From positions 172,943,979 to 173,007,978 of the forward strand of contig JAIOJX010000032.1 of assembly GCA_022376925.1 (NCBI GenBank): a stretch of DNA of 64,000 nucleotides, read 5' to 3'. This document shows positions 34,393-45,951 of this stretch, in pieces. The DNA comes from Tragulus kanchil (lineage: Eukaryota; Chordata; Mammalia; Artiodactyla; Tragulidae). The notes beneath the pieces are model-generated. The model was not told the origin of the DNA, ran no database searches, and saw only the letters and a program-made list of their open reading frames with translations. A program made the translations under genes and the position numbers. How positions within the stretch are numbered: position 1 is the first letter of the stretch; every line of letters begins with the position of its first letter.

Positions 34393-37100
34393 GGTCTGGG
34401 AGCCCCGTGGCCTCCGCTGGGCACGCACGGCAAGGGCCGGATGGGGCCGGATCGGGGCCTCCACAAGCCACGGGCCCGGCACTCCTGTTGCCCCGGTCAG
34501 AGACCCCCCGCAGGGAGGGACGCGTGTGGCCCGGCGCACAATAAACTGGCAAAACACATGAGGTAGCCCTTGGTTTTTGTTTATTTTTTCAATAAACAAA
34601 ACTTTTTTTTTGCATGCCTGGTTGCAGAGACGGGGAAGCTAAAAAGAGCTCATCACTGACATGTTTGAAATTCTTCAGTTACACGGTCATCAGGCCTGCT
34701 CCTCCCCGAGGTGGGGGACCGAGCCGGTGGCCATGCCGCGACGGCTGTCTTTGAGCTTCCCCGGTATTGGCGTCAACTACACACGGCTCCAAACACACAC
34801 GGGGTGTGATGGGCAGTCAAGGGTCCCAGCACTCTCGGCAGAATCTGGTTACCCCACAGAAGATGGAATGGACCATTTCTGCATGACGTGAAGACCGTGG
34901 CGAGGCTGCTGACCTTGTTCTGATCTCGCGGGATGTGAGTGGGCGCAGTGGAATTTGGGTGGGGTGGCCTCATCGAGTGCTGGTAACACAGAGTGTGTCA
35001 CGTGGGCGAGTGAGATGGTCAGGCGGTGAGGGAGGCGTCCGGTCAGGACTCTCCCCTCCCACGTTGCTTTACCTGCACTGTGCTGGGCTCCCTGGGGGCC
35101 CCGCGTGTCCGCGCCCCTCCCGGGGCCCCTCAGGCTGCGTCCTCAGCTCCCTGCACACGGCCTTGCACTCAGCAGGTGCCTGAAAATGCTTCCTGACCGA
35201 ATGGATGGGGGATGAAGGATGAACTGGTGAGGAACCGGCCAAGGAGAGACGGTGGGCGTCTTGTCCTTGTCGTTCAGGGTTTGGAGCAGAGAAACTGGAT
35301 CACTGTGTCTCATCTTAGAATTTGGTGTGGGGAAACTGAGGATCAGAACCATCAGCCACCTCGATCAGAGGGTCTCACGCGAGAGAGGCCAGGCGGGGGT
35401 ACCAGACGCCCGCCCGGCCGAGCCAACAGTTCTGTTTTTTTTGTCTTTTTAAAAAATTTTACTTCTTAAAACGAACTCAAGATGAGATGAGATGGTGACT
35501 CCAGTGACCTGGCGTGGGGGAGGAAGAGGCTGGCGGGGGAAGGGGCTCCCAGAGACTGGGGGTGGGCCCCGAGAGGGCCAGGCGGGGGCAGTGCCCGGCG
35601 CTGGGGTGGGACGGGCTCGGCGGGCGCCAGGCGGGCAGGGGTGGGGGTGAGGGTGGAGGTGGTCACCGGGACTGTGGGGTGCTTGGGCTGGGTGACCAAG
35701 TCTGGAGTGAGGACAGGGACAATGTCTCAGGAGAGATTCAGGAGCCTGAGGACTATGAGGGTCGGGCTGTGAAACGGCGTGGCCAGGGACTGGGGCGGTC
35801 AAGCGGTGGCTGACGGGTGAGGAGGTCGGTGGTCGTGGGATGGCAGTGACGCGTGTGGACGGTGTGGTGAGGTGCACGCAGGTGACGATGGCTTAGCAAG
35901 GCAGACAAGGCAGGTCATACTCAGGAAAGCTAAGAGTATACATTCCTATCTGAAAAATTCAAGAAGCAAAATATTTCTAACTGGTACCCAAGGGCTGTTT
36001 AGCGGCCCAACTCTAACCATTGGAAAGCTAAACAGAACTCTGTTCCATCAACTTTTGCAAAAAAGATAGATGCTCTTTTCTTTTAAAAAAAGTCAAAGTC
36101 TTTCATTCATAAGCTGGCTAGGTCTTTGGGGATCTGAGGGAGGTTAACTCAGCAACACAATGACATCCACGCTGCGCAGGCCAGACCTAGAAAATGCCCC
36201 ACAAGCGACAATTTCCACTAAAGCCTGTGCAAGCCTTGGGGAGGGCTGTGCTGCTACCCAGAATCACCTGGGGCACTTGTGGTTCAAGACGCACTTAAGT
36301 GGCCGGGGGACACCGCTCATCTACAGGGCGGAGGCAGGTCCCGGGGTCGGGGCTCTGAGTAGGTGGGTAGGTTGGGGGACCTGCCCAAGGGGCAGCCTGC
36401 ACTGCACATTGGGACTCAAAGGGAGCAATTGTTTCCAGGTGGGCAGTGGGCCAGGAGGCTCCCCACTTTGAGAAATGCAGTTAAAAATCTGTTTCAGTAC
36501 ATCAAGTGTGCATCCAGGATAGGCCAGAAATCCTTCGGACCCTAGGATGAGACCTGATCTTCAACGGATCCTAATTTTTTAGAGGAACGGTTTTGGTTCC
36601 CCACTCCCTCGTTTCTGATTCGGATTTTGAGGGCAAGAGAGGACCTTGATGGTCACGGTGTTCAAGCCCCTGCCTGGAGAGGGGCTGAGAAGGTGGCCCG
36701 GGGTGGGAATGGGACTCGCCAAGGATCACACAGCGCGAGTGAGTGGCAGGGCCGGGATGAGGTCCCGGCCCCCCAGCAGCCAACCCGGGGCGCGCTCTCT
36801 GCCTGACACACGGCCCGCTGCACTCTAAATCCCACATCAATCGGGAAGATCTAGGGGTCTGCGGTGTTGACGGAGTGCGAGTCGGAGTGGCGTGTGAGAA
36901 TTAACGAACGAAAGAGAGTTTAGCCCTTTTCACAGTGGGTGGTCAGGCACAGCACTCGTAACGGTTTCACGAGGGCCCCGCGGCCGAGACCCCCCGGGGG
37001 AGGAGCGTCGGCTCGGGAGCCCTGGTTCTGTTGCCATGTTTTTTTTTGGTCTTTTTGATTTTAGGTTTAGCGTTTAGAATAACATACTTATTTGTCTTAC
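34393..37100. other. Intergenic DNA downstream of DLK1
   Basis: GC-rich DNA with an A/T-rich patch near 34570-34620. No gene, RNA or clear repeat is supported. 35450-35880 is G-rich on the plus strand and gives long but featureless open frames. Confidence 0.45.
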
Positions 37101-37119
37101 TCGTTTAAAGATGAAATGC

Positions 37120-37339
37120 TTATTATTATTAATCATTAATTTTTTTATCATGCATTAAGAAGAGAAAGAGAGGACTCGTCTGGCCACTGCGTGGTCACAC
37201 TGCAGCACAAAGGCAGAGAGGGAGGCATAGCTTCACCAGACTGGACACAAAGAAGAGCGAATTCCACCACAAAGAGAACAGACCGCAGCGAGAGAGCTCG
37301 GAGGGGCCGCAGAGAGGGCGGGGCCGGCAGGGCCGCGGC
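37120..37339 (-). other. DLK1: DLK1 3' UTR (end uncertain)
   Basis: Follows the stop codon on the minus strand. The A/T-rich patch 37080-37165 contains the variant polyadenylation hexamer GATAAA (37144-37149, minus strand) and AATAAT/AATAAG-like words just beyond. No canonical AATAAA is seen within 250 bases of the stop, so the cleavage site is inferred. Confidence 0.4.
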
Positions 37340-38090
37340 TCAGATCTCCTCCTCGCCGCCCGCCTCCTTGCGGAAGGTGGTCATGTCGATCTTCTCCGGG
37401 AAGATGATGTTGACGGCCAGGTCCTCCCCGCTGTTGTAGTGCAGCAGCAGGCTCTTCTTCTTGCGCAGCAGGTGGTTGTAGCGCAGGTTGGACACCCAGG
37501 TCTCGCACTTGTTGAGGAAGACGATGCCCAGGGTGCCCAGGAGCACCAGGCTGGTGAGCAAGCCCAGGATGGTGAAGCAGACGGCCTGTCCCTCAGAGAG
37601 GAGCGGAGCGCGCTCGTTGAGCGGCTGCGCGCACACCTTCAGCACGCGGTGCTCGGGCTTCAGCACCGGCAGCTCGTGCACCCCGGGGGTCAGGCGGTAG
37701 GTCAGCCCATAGCCGCCGGGCAGACGGGGGACCTGCGGGGGGCCCGCCGCGCGCCTCCGGCCACAGAGGGGGCCGGTGAACTCGGGCGCGCACCGACACT
37801 CGAAGCTCACCTGGGAGTGCTGCAGGCAGGTGCCGCCGTTGAGGCACGGCTCGTTGGCGCAGGTGTTCACCGGGCGGCTGCAGGTCTTGTCCATGAAGCC
37901 GGCCGGGCAGCGGCAGCGGAAGTCGCCCCCAATGTCGGTGCAGATGCCCTGGTTCTCGCACGGGTTGGGGATGCAGCTGTTGGTCATGATCTCGCAGAAG
38001 TTGCCCGCGAAGCCGGGGGGGCACAGGCAGGAGGCCTGGGGGGCCCGGCCCTCATCGTCCACACAGCTGCCTCCGTGCTGGCAGGGCGAG
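37340..38090 (-). CDS. DLK1: DLK1 exon 5, coding part
   Basis: 751 nt from acceptor 'gtgtgttgcag' to stop TGA at 37342-37340. Encodes most of EGF4, EGF5, EGF6, the stalk, the membrane span ([20 protein letters not shown]...) and the tail ([16 protein letters not shown]..., [14 protein letters not shown]...). In other mammals this exon supplies alternative splice forms that delete the stalk; I cannot tell from sequence which are used here. Confidence 0.97.
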
Positions 38091-41000
38091 CTGCAACACA
38101 CCGGGGCACAAGGTGAAGGGTCCTCGGGCGCTGGGCTCAGACCGCGGTGCCGGGGTGCGGTGCCCTGCCCCCCTCGCCCCTCGCCAACCTCCTAGGGCCC
38201 GATCAAAGGACAGGTGCTCAGAGCGCTGTAGGTGAGTGAGGGACTGCCAGCCGGGGGGCCCGGAGGCTGCCAAGCACGGTGACCCCCTGCCTGCGAGGGG
38301 CTCCCGGGCTGTTCGAGGTGGGGTGAGCGCCTCACCCTCAACACACTGCCAACCTGGAATACGCCTGGCCTCCCCTGCCAGGATGCCCATCTCCTCTCCC
38401 ACCTCTTAGGTCCTCTCTCTGGCCAGAGGCCTGACGGTTAGTCACTGGACGGCTGGGGAAACTGAGGCTGAGAGACGCAAAGTTAGCGACCCTCCGGAGC
38501 TTCCGCCAGCCTTGTCGTCAGCTCTGCCTCCGGGCCGCAGAGGCTGAGCCAAGCAGGGCATCCCTCCTCTCTTCCGCCATCGCCGCCCAAGCCCCTTATT
38601 ATTATTTTTATTTTCAGCGGAGTGAGCCTGCGGCCTATTGTCCAGGAAACCCTCGGGGACTCTGAGAGTGAAAGAAATCCGCGTTCCGTCTGCTAGGCTC
38701 GAGCTGCATCTGGGCCCGGCTGGTTAATAGCGGCCCATTCACCCAAGTGCAGCCTGCAGACCTAAGCTGTTTGCTCAGAGCGGAGCACACGGAGCATTTA
38801 ATGTAAGTGCTTTTAAATGAGCAGACCCTTTGTCATCTGATAAATGCCAAAGCTCGGGGAAGAAAGGGGCTCCAAGCAAGACATCAGCATGGCTGCGGCG
38901 GGGTGCGGGCACAGGGAGCTGGGGCTCTGGAGGAATCTTAAGGACCCCAGGCTCTATTTTGACAGACTGGCTCACGTCCATTGGAGAGGAAAGCAAAATA
39001 TTTGAAAGGTCTTGCTCCGTATTTCCCCTTCCTGCCAGGAAGCAGAAACGGAGCTCAATGGTCACCCCTGTCCCCGACCCTGCCCTGCAGCCTCATCTTT
39101 AGGGGCTGCAAAAATGCTTGTTCCTGGCCCCACCCAGGTGGTTCCGGGGCTCCCTGTCCTAGCCCTGGAATTCGGTCAAGCTTCCGTTTCCTCACAGGAC
39201 AGCGCCGCTGCCCCCCTCCCCCTGCTCCCCGTAGCTACTGGCCCAGGCCTGCTGTGAATTCTCACCTCTCTCTCAAGATCTCCCCTGGCCTCTGCTTAAA
39301 GCCCCCACGTCTGAGAGGTGCGGCTGAGCAGATAAAGACTGGAAATGGCTGAGTTTGCCAAGAAGCCTGCCCAGGGGTACCAGAGAGGCCAGGGGCCAGT
39401 CCGTCTCCTGTGCCCACTGCCCAGGGGTCGCTGAGGACCAGACCCCCCACACACACCTCTTCTCCTTCAGTACTGGCTGCAGCCCCCTCTCCCCACCTCC
39501 TAAGACATACATCCCAGAAAACCAAACGCAGAGCCCCCCAGCTCCCCCAAACCCGCCCTAAGATCCGATGAGCAGGTTTCACAAACAGCCTCAGGCGCTG
39601 CCGAACTCTGATCTCCTGTTACGTTGCCTTCAGAAAATTATGCAGTTCAAGCCCCGGTTCACAGCCCCAATCTACTGTCATTCAGGCACATCAGCACTCA
39701 GAACGTCAGGGGAATACGAAATCGCCCTCAGGATTGTTCGAAAAAATTATGGAAATGTCACACTCCCCCTAAAGACCCCAATCCAGGGCAGCCCTCCGCG
39801 GGGTGCAGGAAGAGCACAGGCGCCAGGCCCCCCGGGTGAGGCTGAAAGGGTCTGGAGGGGTGTGAAACGGGAACATGAAGTAGCGTCTATCAGATCCCGC
39901 GGAGCCCAGAGAGAACGCTCACCCGTCCACCGCGCAGGGGCCGTCCATCTCCTGACAGTCCCTCCCCGAGAAGCCCGGGGCGCAGGAACACTCATACTGG
40001 CCGTCCTCGAGGTTCACGCAGGTCCCGTTGTTGGCGCAGGGGGCCGAGGAGCAAGCCTGGATGTCTTGGGGGGAGAGAAAGCCAGAGAGGGATGAGGGGC
40101 GCGCACAGCCTAGAGGGAGAGCACCCTGGGCGGGGCGGGGAGAGACCCCTCCATCGAGTGAAGGGGGACCCTGCGCGCACAGCTCAGGTTCCCCACCAGC
40201 GTCCAAAGGTCACCAGTGGGGGTCCTGAACCAGAGGGCTTCGCGACTCCCCCAGAACCCTGACCTAAGTAAACAGCTCAGCGCGCCGAAGGAGCACGGGG
40301 ACAGACCCTCACTGAGGTTCCACCCAGGCCAGCTGTCCCTTTTCCTGGCAACAGGTCACCCTCTTTGGTCCTGACCTTCGCTGCAGACCCCTCCCCTCCC
40401 CCTGAAGCTGTACCCCGCTGCTTTGAGGGGGTCTCTGCCGCTCAGGGAGCGAGTACAGCCCAACTGCGAGAGACATCAGCTGCCCTCCTTACTCTTCCAT
40501 CAAAGAGGCGCAGGGGAGAAACAGGATGGAAAGCCCCCTACTGGGAATCAAGGAACCTGATTTAGCCCTGGTGGTCTCTCTGCTCTCAGGTTCTGAACGA
40601 GGGGCTCCACGAGAAAAAGGCTGCGTCTTTTGAAGGCAGAGAAGTGAGAGCTATTGAGCGCTCGCCTGTCAGCGCGGGTTTCCATGAACACTGGTGTATT
40701 TCCACCGCTCTTTCACACCTCGGTCACGCACACTTCATCATTCGGGGCTCAGCGAGGCCGGGGCGGGCTGAACAAAGGGGCCCGAGCTCCGGGGCTCTCT
40801 GACAGCACAGACCCTCCCTGCGCCGGCTGCAGAGTTCAGCTCCCCTCCCTCCCCCTCCCGTGACTCTGTGCCTCACTTTCCCAGCTTAGAAAAGGAGGAG
40901 TTCTCCCTGGCCCGTGTCTGAGAGCCCCTTCAGCTTTGACTCGCTGCCGCAGCGGCCAAACAGAAAGCCAGGGCCAGCCAGAGACGCGGCGGTAGAGGGC

Positions 41001-44000
41001 AGCCTGGGTGGGGGTCCCCGGGTCTGAGGCCACACGCACGCAGATGTGGTCCCCCTTTTCAAGAGCCTCGCATCCTCGGGGAGAGGAAATGGCAATCAGT
41101 CGGTAAGGAAAAGCCTGCACCCTGCACGCCAAGCTACAGCCTGTCCAGAGCTCACATGGGCGCTCCTTGGGAGCCCGGCTCTGTGCAAGTGGACATGAAG
41201 AGGATTTATCCTCACAGGAGGGCACTGGGAGAGCGCGCGCAGAGCCTCCAGGCTCCTCGGTCACCGGGACCCTTACATTCAAGCTCAAGACCACCCACCC
41301 TTCTCCGGCGGTGTCAAGCCCGGTGAGGCGAGGATCAGCTCGCCTTCGCCCTCCACCCCAGGGCCTCAGTCCCCAGGTCGGTTGGATTAAGGAGAAGGCT
41401 GCCTGCTGGGCAGCAGCTGTGGCAGCGACGGCCTCCAAGACGGGTGAAAAGGGAGAAGGCCAGCACCCAGCTGGAGGGCAGGCTCCTCTGGACCCGGCCG
41501 CCCCGGGCTTTTGTGGACCCAGTGAGGAGGGACCTTTTGTCTGGAACACTCCGTGGCGGGGTCCCAGGCTTAGACACCACAAAGAGTGGACTCCAAGCTA
41601 AAAGCCCTGATCCCAAATGGTGGCTTTTCTGGGACTCCGTAGGCCCCCCCGGTAGCTCAGCCGTTCTTCACGGGAGCCGAGCCCTGCTGGCCAGTGCATG
41701 AGTCAGCTATAGAGGAAAAACGGCGCCATGCTGGCAGGGGTGGGGGGCGCTTTACAGACCCAGTGCTGGGGGATTCTGAAAGCCCACTGCCGCTAGGCAG
41801 AGAAGTGAGAGCTATTGAGCGCTCGCCTGTCAGCGCGGGTTTCCATGAACACTGGTGTATTTCCACCGCTCTTTCACACCTCGGTCACGCACACTTCATC
41901 ATTCGGGGCTCAGCGAGGCCGGGGCGGGCTGAACAAAGGGGCCCGAGCTCCGGGGCTCTCTGACAGCACAGACCCTCCCTGCGCCGGCTGCAGAGTTCAG
42001 CTCCCCTCCCTCCCCCTCCCGTGACTCTGTGCCTCACTTTCCCAGCTTAGAAAAGGAGGAGTTCTCCCTGGCCCGTGTCTGAGAGCCCCTTCAGCTTTGA
42101 CTCGCTGCCGCAGCGGCCAAACAGAAAGCCAGGGCCAGCCAGAGACGCGGCGGTAGAGGGCAGCCTGGGTGGGGGTCCCCGGGTCTGAGGCCACACGCAC
42201 GCAGATGTGGTCCCCCTTTTCAAGAGCCTCGCATCCTCGGGGAGAGGAAATGGCAATCAGTCGGTAAGGAAAAGCCTGCACCCTGCACGCCAAGCTACAG
42301 CCTGTCCAGAGCTCACATGGGCGCTCCTTGGGAGCCCGGCTCTGTGCAAGTGGACATGAAGAGGATTTATCCTCACAGGAGGGCACTGGGAGAGCGCGCG
42401 CAGAGCCTCCAGGCTCCTCGGTCACCGGGACCCTTACATTCAAGCTCAAGACCACCCACCCTTCTCCGGCGGTGTCAAGCCCGGTGAGGCGAGGATCAGC
42501 TCGCCTTCGCCCTCCACCCCAGGGCCTCAGTCCCCAGGTCGGTTGGATTAAGGAGAAGGCTGCCTGCTGGGCAGCAGCTGTGGCAGCGACGGCCTCCAAG
42601 ACGGGTGAAAAGGGAGAAGGCCAGCACCCAGCTGGAGGGCAGGCTCCTCTGGACCCGGCCGCCCCGGGCTTTTGTGGACCCAGTGAGGAGGGACCTTTTG
42701 TCTGGAACACTCCGTGGCGGGGTCCCAGGCTTAGACACCACAAAGAGTGGACTCCAAGCTAAAAGCCCTGATCCCAAATGGTGGCTTTTCTGGGACTCCG
42801 TAGGCCCCCCCGGTAGCTCAGCCGTTCTTCACGGGAGCCGAGCCCTGCTGGCCAGTGCATGAGTCAGCTATAGAGGAAAAACGGCGCCATGCTGGCAGGG
42901 GTGGGGGGCGCTTTACAGACCCAGTGCTGGGGGATTCTGAAAGCCCACTGCCTGGCTTCCCCGGGCAGGGGCGGTAACACTACGCTCCTAGGTTTTCCTT
43001 CAGGGAGGGTGTGAGCCCCGGAAGAGAACGACCCCATTTCGGAGGTGGAGGGTGGGGTTCTGCAGCCAGCTGTTCTGACTTCCTGACCCCTTTGCTTCCC
43101 CAAGCCTCAGCTCCTCGTGGCACCACGTGCCTTTGAGGACGCTGGTGCGGGGGCCAACGGACAGAGGCCCTAGGGCAGCTGCCTGCGCTCGAGGACCTGG
43201 TGTGCCAGGGCTTCAGGGCAGGTCCTGCCAAAGGAGAATGGGCTTCGGTGACCATCCTGCAGCCTGAAAAGGCAGCCTCGGCCAGCTCTCCAGTGCTCAA
43301 GGTAATGGAGGGCAAAGACTGCATAAATGAATGAAATCAACAGATAACACCAATCTGCACTTGAGCTTCTTCTCGGCCTTTCCCGACCCTCCACCTCCCC
43401 ACACTTGACCCCTTCTGGCAGAGCCCCCAGCCTGTCCCCGGGGCCCGGGCTCGGCACCCAGCACCCAGCACCCGCCCCACGTCTGCTGACTTGCTGGTCG
43501 CAGTATCCTCAGCAGCCTCAAGGGTGAACTGCCTGGAGCCTTGCTCCGCACCCCCTACCCCATCCTTCCCGCACTGCCCCAGAGGGACTTCTTGAGTTGG
43601 GGGTCCCCACCCTCTCCGCTTTGTGTGGCGGGTTTATCTTGCGGCTCTTTATTCAATAGGCAGCCCCCACCCCAGTGCGCTCTCCAGGGCCGGGCACAGG
43701 CGGTGCGGAGGGGAGCAACACTACGTCCCCCCCGAGAGGAAGCGTCCAGGCCCCGTGGGACGTGTGTCAGGAGATGACCACCACACAGGCCGCTGGGTGT
43801 GCGGGGCTTCGGCGCGGGGCGGGCGGGAGCCGGTGGCTGGGGGCAGAGGGGCGGGAGCGGGGGCCCACCTAGGTCACAGAGGTGTCCGTCCCAGCCATCC
43901 TTGCAAATGCACTGCCAGGGTTCCACGCAGAGTCCGTTCATACAGCCAGGGAAGGTCACGCACTGGTCACACAGGGGACCCTGCCAGCCAGGCTGGCACC

Positions 44001-45746
44001 TGCAGGGCACGGCGGAGGGGAGAAAGGTTAAGGACCCACGCGGCGGGCGAGGGTGGAAAGGGACTTCCAGTGGCTCGCGGGGGTCTCTGCGCCCTGCCAC
44101 GTCAGCGGGCCGCGGGAGACCAGCACCAGTCGCCTGCGAGGAGAAGCTCAGACCCAAGACGAGCGGCGGGGCAGAGCGGGGGTCCCTGGGAGCCAGAGGG
44201 AGAGCTGCGTCCTGCCGCAGCGGCCCGCAGTGGTCTCCCCGCCGCAGGCATCCCCACCCCTGAGCAAACAGACACGAGCCGGCCCAGGCCCGCCCCCGCC
44301 GTCTCCAGCCGCCGGGCCTCTCCCTCTGCCACCACCGCGGCCCTCTCCCGCGGGGCGGGGAAGCCGCCTGCTGCAGGCCAGGGGCCGGGCCCCCCACGTT
44401 TTCTGCCTGCGTCACATCTCCCCAGAACTGTGCCTCGGCACCCCCAACGCACTGCCTCTGGGGAGCCCTCCATTACCTGCACACATTGTCATCCTCGCAG
44501 AATCCATTTTCGGGGTGGCAGGCCGGGAAGCATTCAGCTCCTGAGGTACAAGAAAGGTTAAGCCACTCACCGCCCCGGGGCTCTGCCGCCCGGCCCCAGC
44601 AGGCCCCCCACCTGCACCACTCTGGGTGCAGGACCACCTGCACCTGCTCCTGGCTCTAGGGTGAGCACAGCACACGGCCTAGTTCCTGGGCACGTTGGAC
44701 AGCCAGTGTCCCCCAGAGAAAACCACAGCCGCCAGACCCTGAGAGCCAGGATGGCAGACCGTGAACCCAAGATTCGGACCCCTGGGTGCTGGGCCAGACC
44801 CTCACTTCTGCCAAGTGAGCTAAAGGTGGGGGGCACGGATTTTGAGGCATTCAGCTCTGGAAAGCTCAGACCCGTCCACCTGGAGGGCACACAGGTAAGA
44901 CGTCTGAGCTTTTGGAAGGTTAATCCCAGGGAAGCCAGGCACCCAGGTCAAACTGCCATTTCCCCCGCCCCAGACGCGTCTCATTAAAAAGACCAAGGGT
45001 TTTGCAGAAAAGACTGCAATTCTGACACTGTGGCGACTCTGGCCCTTTTAACAGGCAGACACCTACTGTGTGCTTGCTTTAAGTCTCACCAGCTTTTCAG
45101 GCGCCCCCCAGACCCGCCGCGCAGTGGGGGTGGGGGGCTCTGCGCGTAGGGGGCAACTCTTCTGCGTCACAGACAGATGGCCGCCGCTGGCAGAAGTGTC
45201 GCAGCCCCTCACCTAGACAAACGCCACGCAGGAGGGGCCCAGCTTGCGCTCCCGCCCGGGACCCTGGAGCAACGACGGCAGTCGCCCGCCACAGCCCCCA
45301 CAGGCCTGTTCCCGAACGCACACGCAGAGGCCCCCCCGAAGTTGCACCCCAGGCCGTTGTCACAGAGGGCTCCCCTGCATCACCTCGCTTCTCCATACCT
45401 CCGTTCCGCGCGCCGGCACCCTGCGAGCGCCACTTCTGCGGGCGGGGAGGGGCCGGGGTCCCACACCTCTCCCGCGCCCCCGGGGGCCCCCGGGCCAGGC
45501 CTGGCACGCGAGGGTGGCGGGAAGGGCGAGGCGGGCACGGCGCGGGGCTTAGGGTTAGGCGGGACGGGACGGGCGGGAGTCAGGGCGCACGGGACGGGGC
45601 GCGCGGGGCGCCGGGCGGCCGGGGGGCGTCGCGGCTTCCCCAGAGGGGGCGCGAGCCGGGCCGCCGGCGCGGGGCTCACCATGGGCACTGCGGCCGAAAG
45701 CCAGCAGGAGCAGGAGGACGGGCAGGAGGGCTGCGGTCGCGGTCAT
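37340..45746 (-). CDS. DLK1: DLK1, delta-like non-canonical Notch ligand 1 (five exons)
   Basis: CDS on the minus strand, exons 45680-45746, 44477-44540, 43869-43999, 39923-40064 and 37340-38090, total 1155 nt, 384 residues plus stop. All introns are GT-AG and phases join cleanly. Predicted protein: signal peptide 1-23 (leucine-rich), six EGF repeats (about 24-55, 53-86, 88-125, 127-168, 170-206, 208-245), juxtamembrane stalk 246-304 where ADAM17 shedding is known in this family, membrane span about 305-327, cytoplasmic tail 328-384. No DSL domain is present, as expected for this non-canonical Notch ligand. Known role: membrane-bound or shed regulator of adipocyte, muscle and pituitary differentiation, paternally expressed in the DLK1-DIO3 imprinted domain. 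The length is close to the family's usual 383-385. The tail ends GGEEEI. Intron 3 contains tandem duplication I; the exons are intact and single copy. Confidence 0.97.
38091..39922 (-). other. DLK1: DLK1 intron 4
   Basis: 1832 bp, no repeats recognised. 38590-38830 is an AT-richer block in GC-rich surroundings with 'ggttaatagcgg' and 'gagcatttaatgtaagtgct', a candidate conserved intronic element. Confidence 0.8.
39923..40064 (-). CDS. DLK1: DLK1 exon 4
   Basis: 142 nt. Acceptor 'ctccccccaag', donor 'gacgg|gtgagc'. Encodes EGF3 ([15 protein letters not shown]...[12 protein letters not shown]) and the start of EGF4. Confidence 0.95.
40065..43868 (-). other. DLK1: DLK1 intron 3, inflated by a tandem duplication
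   Basis: 3804 bp as assembled. If duplication I is false, the true length would be about 2643 bp. No gene on either strand; the 248-codon frame at 40836-41582 (repeated at 41997-42743) has no recognisable domain. Confidence 0.8.
40634..42952 (+). repeat. Tandem duplication I (period 1161 bp) inside DLK1 intron 3
   Basis: 40634-41791 is repeated at 41795-42952 with a constant offset of 1161 and no difference that I can see. Three bases (gct, 41792-41794) separate the copies. The unit is GC-rich unique DNA with no exon. Confidence 0.95.
43869..43999 (-). CDS. DLK1: DLK1 exon 3
   Basis: 131 nt. Acceptor 'gccctgcag', donor 'cctag|gtgggc'. Encodes the second half of EGF1 ([10 protein letters not shown]) and EGF2 (through [10 protein letters not shown]). 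Confidence 0.95.
44477..44540 (-). CDS. DLK1: DLK1 exon 2
   Basis: 64 nt between acceptor 'tgtacctcag' and donor 'gcag|gtaatg'. Encodes [20 protein letters not shown] and part of the next Arg: the first half of EGF repeat 1. Confidence 0.95.
44541..45679 (-). other. DLK1: DLK1 intron 1
   Basis: 1139 bp; the part near exon 1 belongs to the CpG island. No other gene is supported. Confidence 0.85.
45680..45746 (-). CDS. DLK1: DLK1 exon 1, coding part
   Basis: ATG at 45746-45744 in context 'gcgatgacc'. Encodes [20 protein letters not shown] and two more residues plus one base of a split Gly codon. Donor 'g|gtgagc' at 45679. A leucine-rich secretory signal fits DLK1, which supports this start. 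Confidence 0.95.
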
Positions 45747-45920
45747 CGCGGGGTGGCCGGGGTCGCGGTCCTGGGAGCGGCGCGGGCGCGGATCCGGCTC
45801 CGGGCGCCGCACTGGGCTTCTGGTTGCGGACGCGGAAGGGGGCGCGGGCGCGCGGCGAGGGGAAAGCCAGGGCTGCACCGGGCTGCGCGCTGCGCTCTCC
45901 GCTGCCGCCGCCGAGCTGCT
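45747..45920 (-). other. DLK1: DLK1 5' UTR (start inferred)
   Basis: GC-rich, upstream of the ATG on the minus strand. The start is inferred from a TATA-like word about 30 bp further up. Confidence 0.4.
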
Positions 45921-45940
45921 GCCGCCGCCGCGCGCGCCGC

Positions 45941-45951
45941 CCTTTTCGTAC
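45941..45951 (-). promoter_or_regulatory. DLK1: TATA-like element of DLK1 (candidate)
   Basis: The minus strand reads 'gtacgaaaagg', the only A-rich word in the otherwise G+C core promoter, about 200 bp before the ATG. It is not a consensus TATA box. Confidence 0.35.

Noticed and set aside
1..37000. MEG3/GTL2, the IG-DMR and the callipyge site
   Set aside because: Expected to the left of DLK1, but I see no sequence here that I can identify as any of them. In sheep they lie farther from DLK1 than this window reaches, as far as I recall.
37439..38116. 225-codon open frame on the plus strand
   Set aside because: It is the antisense shadow of DLK1 exon 5; GC-rich coding DNA keeps the opposite strand open.
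40836..42743. Repeated 248-codon frame in DLK1 intron 3
   Set aside because: No domain and no splice or start context. Its recurrence is due to duplication I, not to coding constraint.
43555..44561. Long open frames on both strands (286 codons minus, 312 codons plus)
   Set aside because: The minus frame only runs through DLK1 exon 3 and its introns; the plus frame has no domain and sits in CpG-rich DNA.
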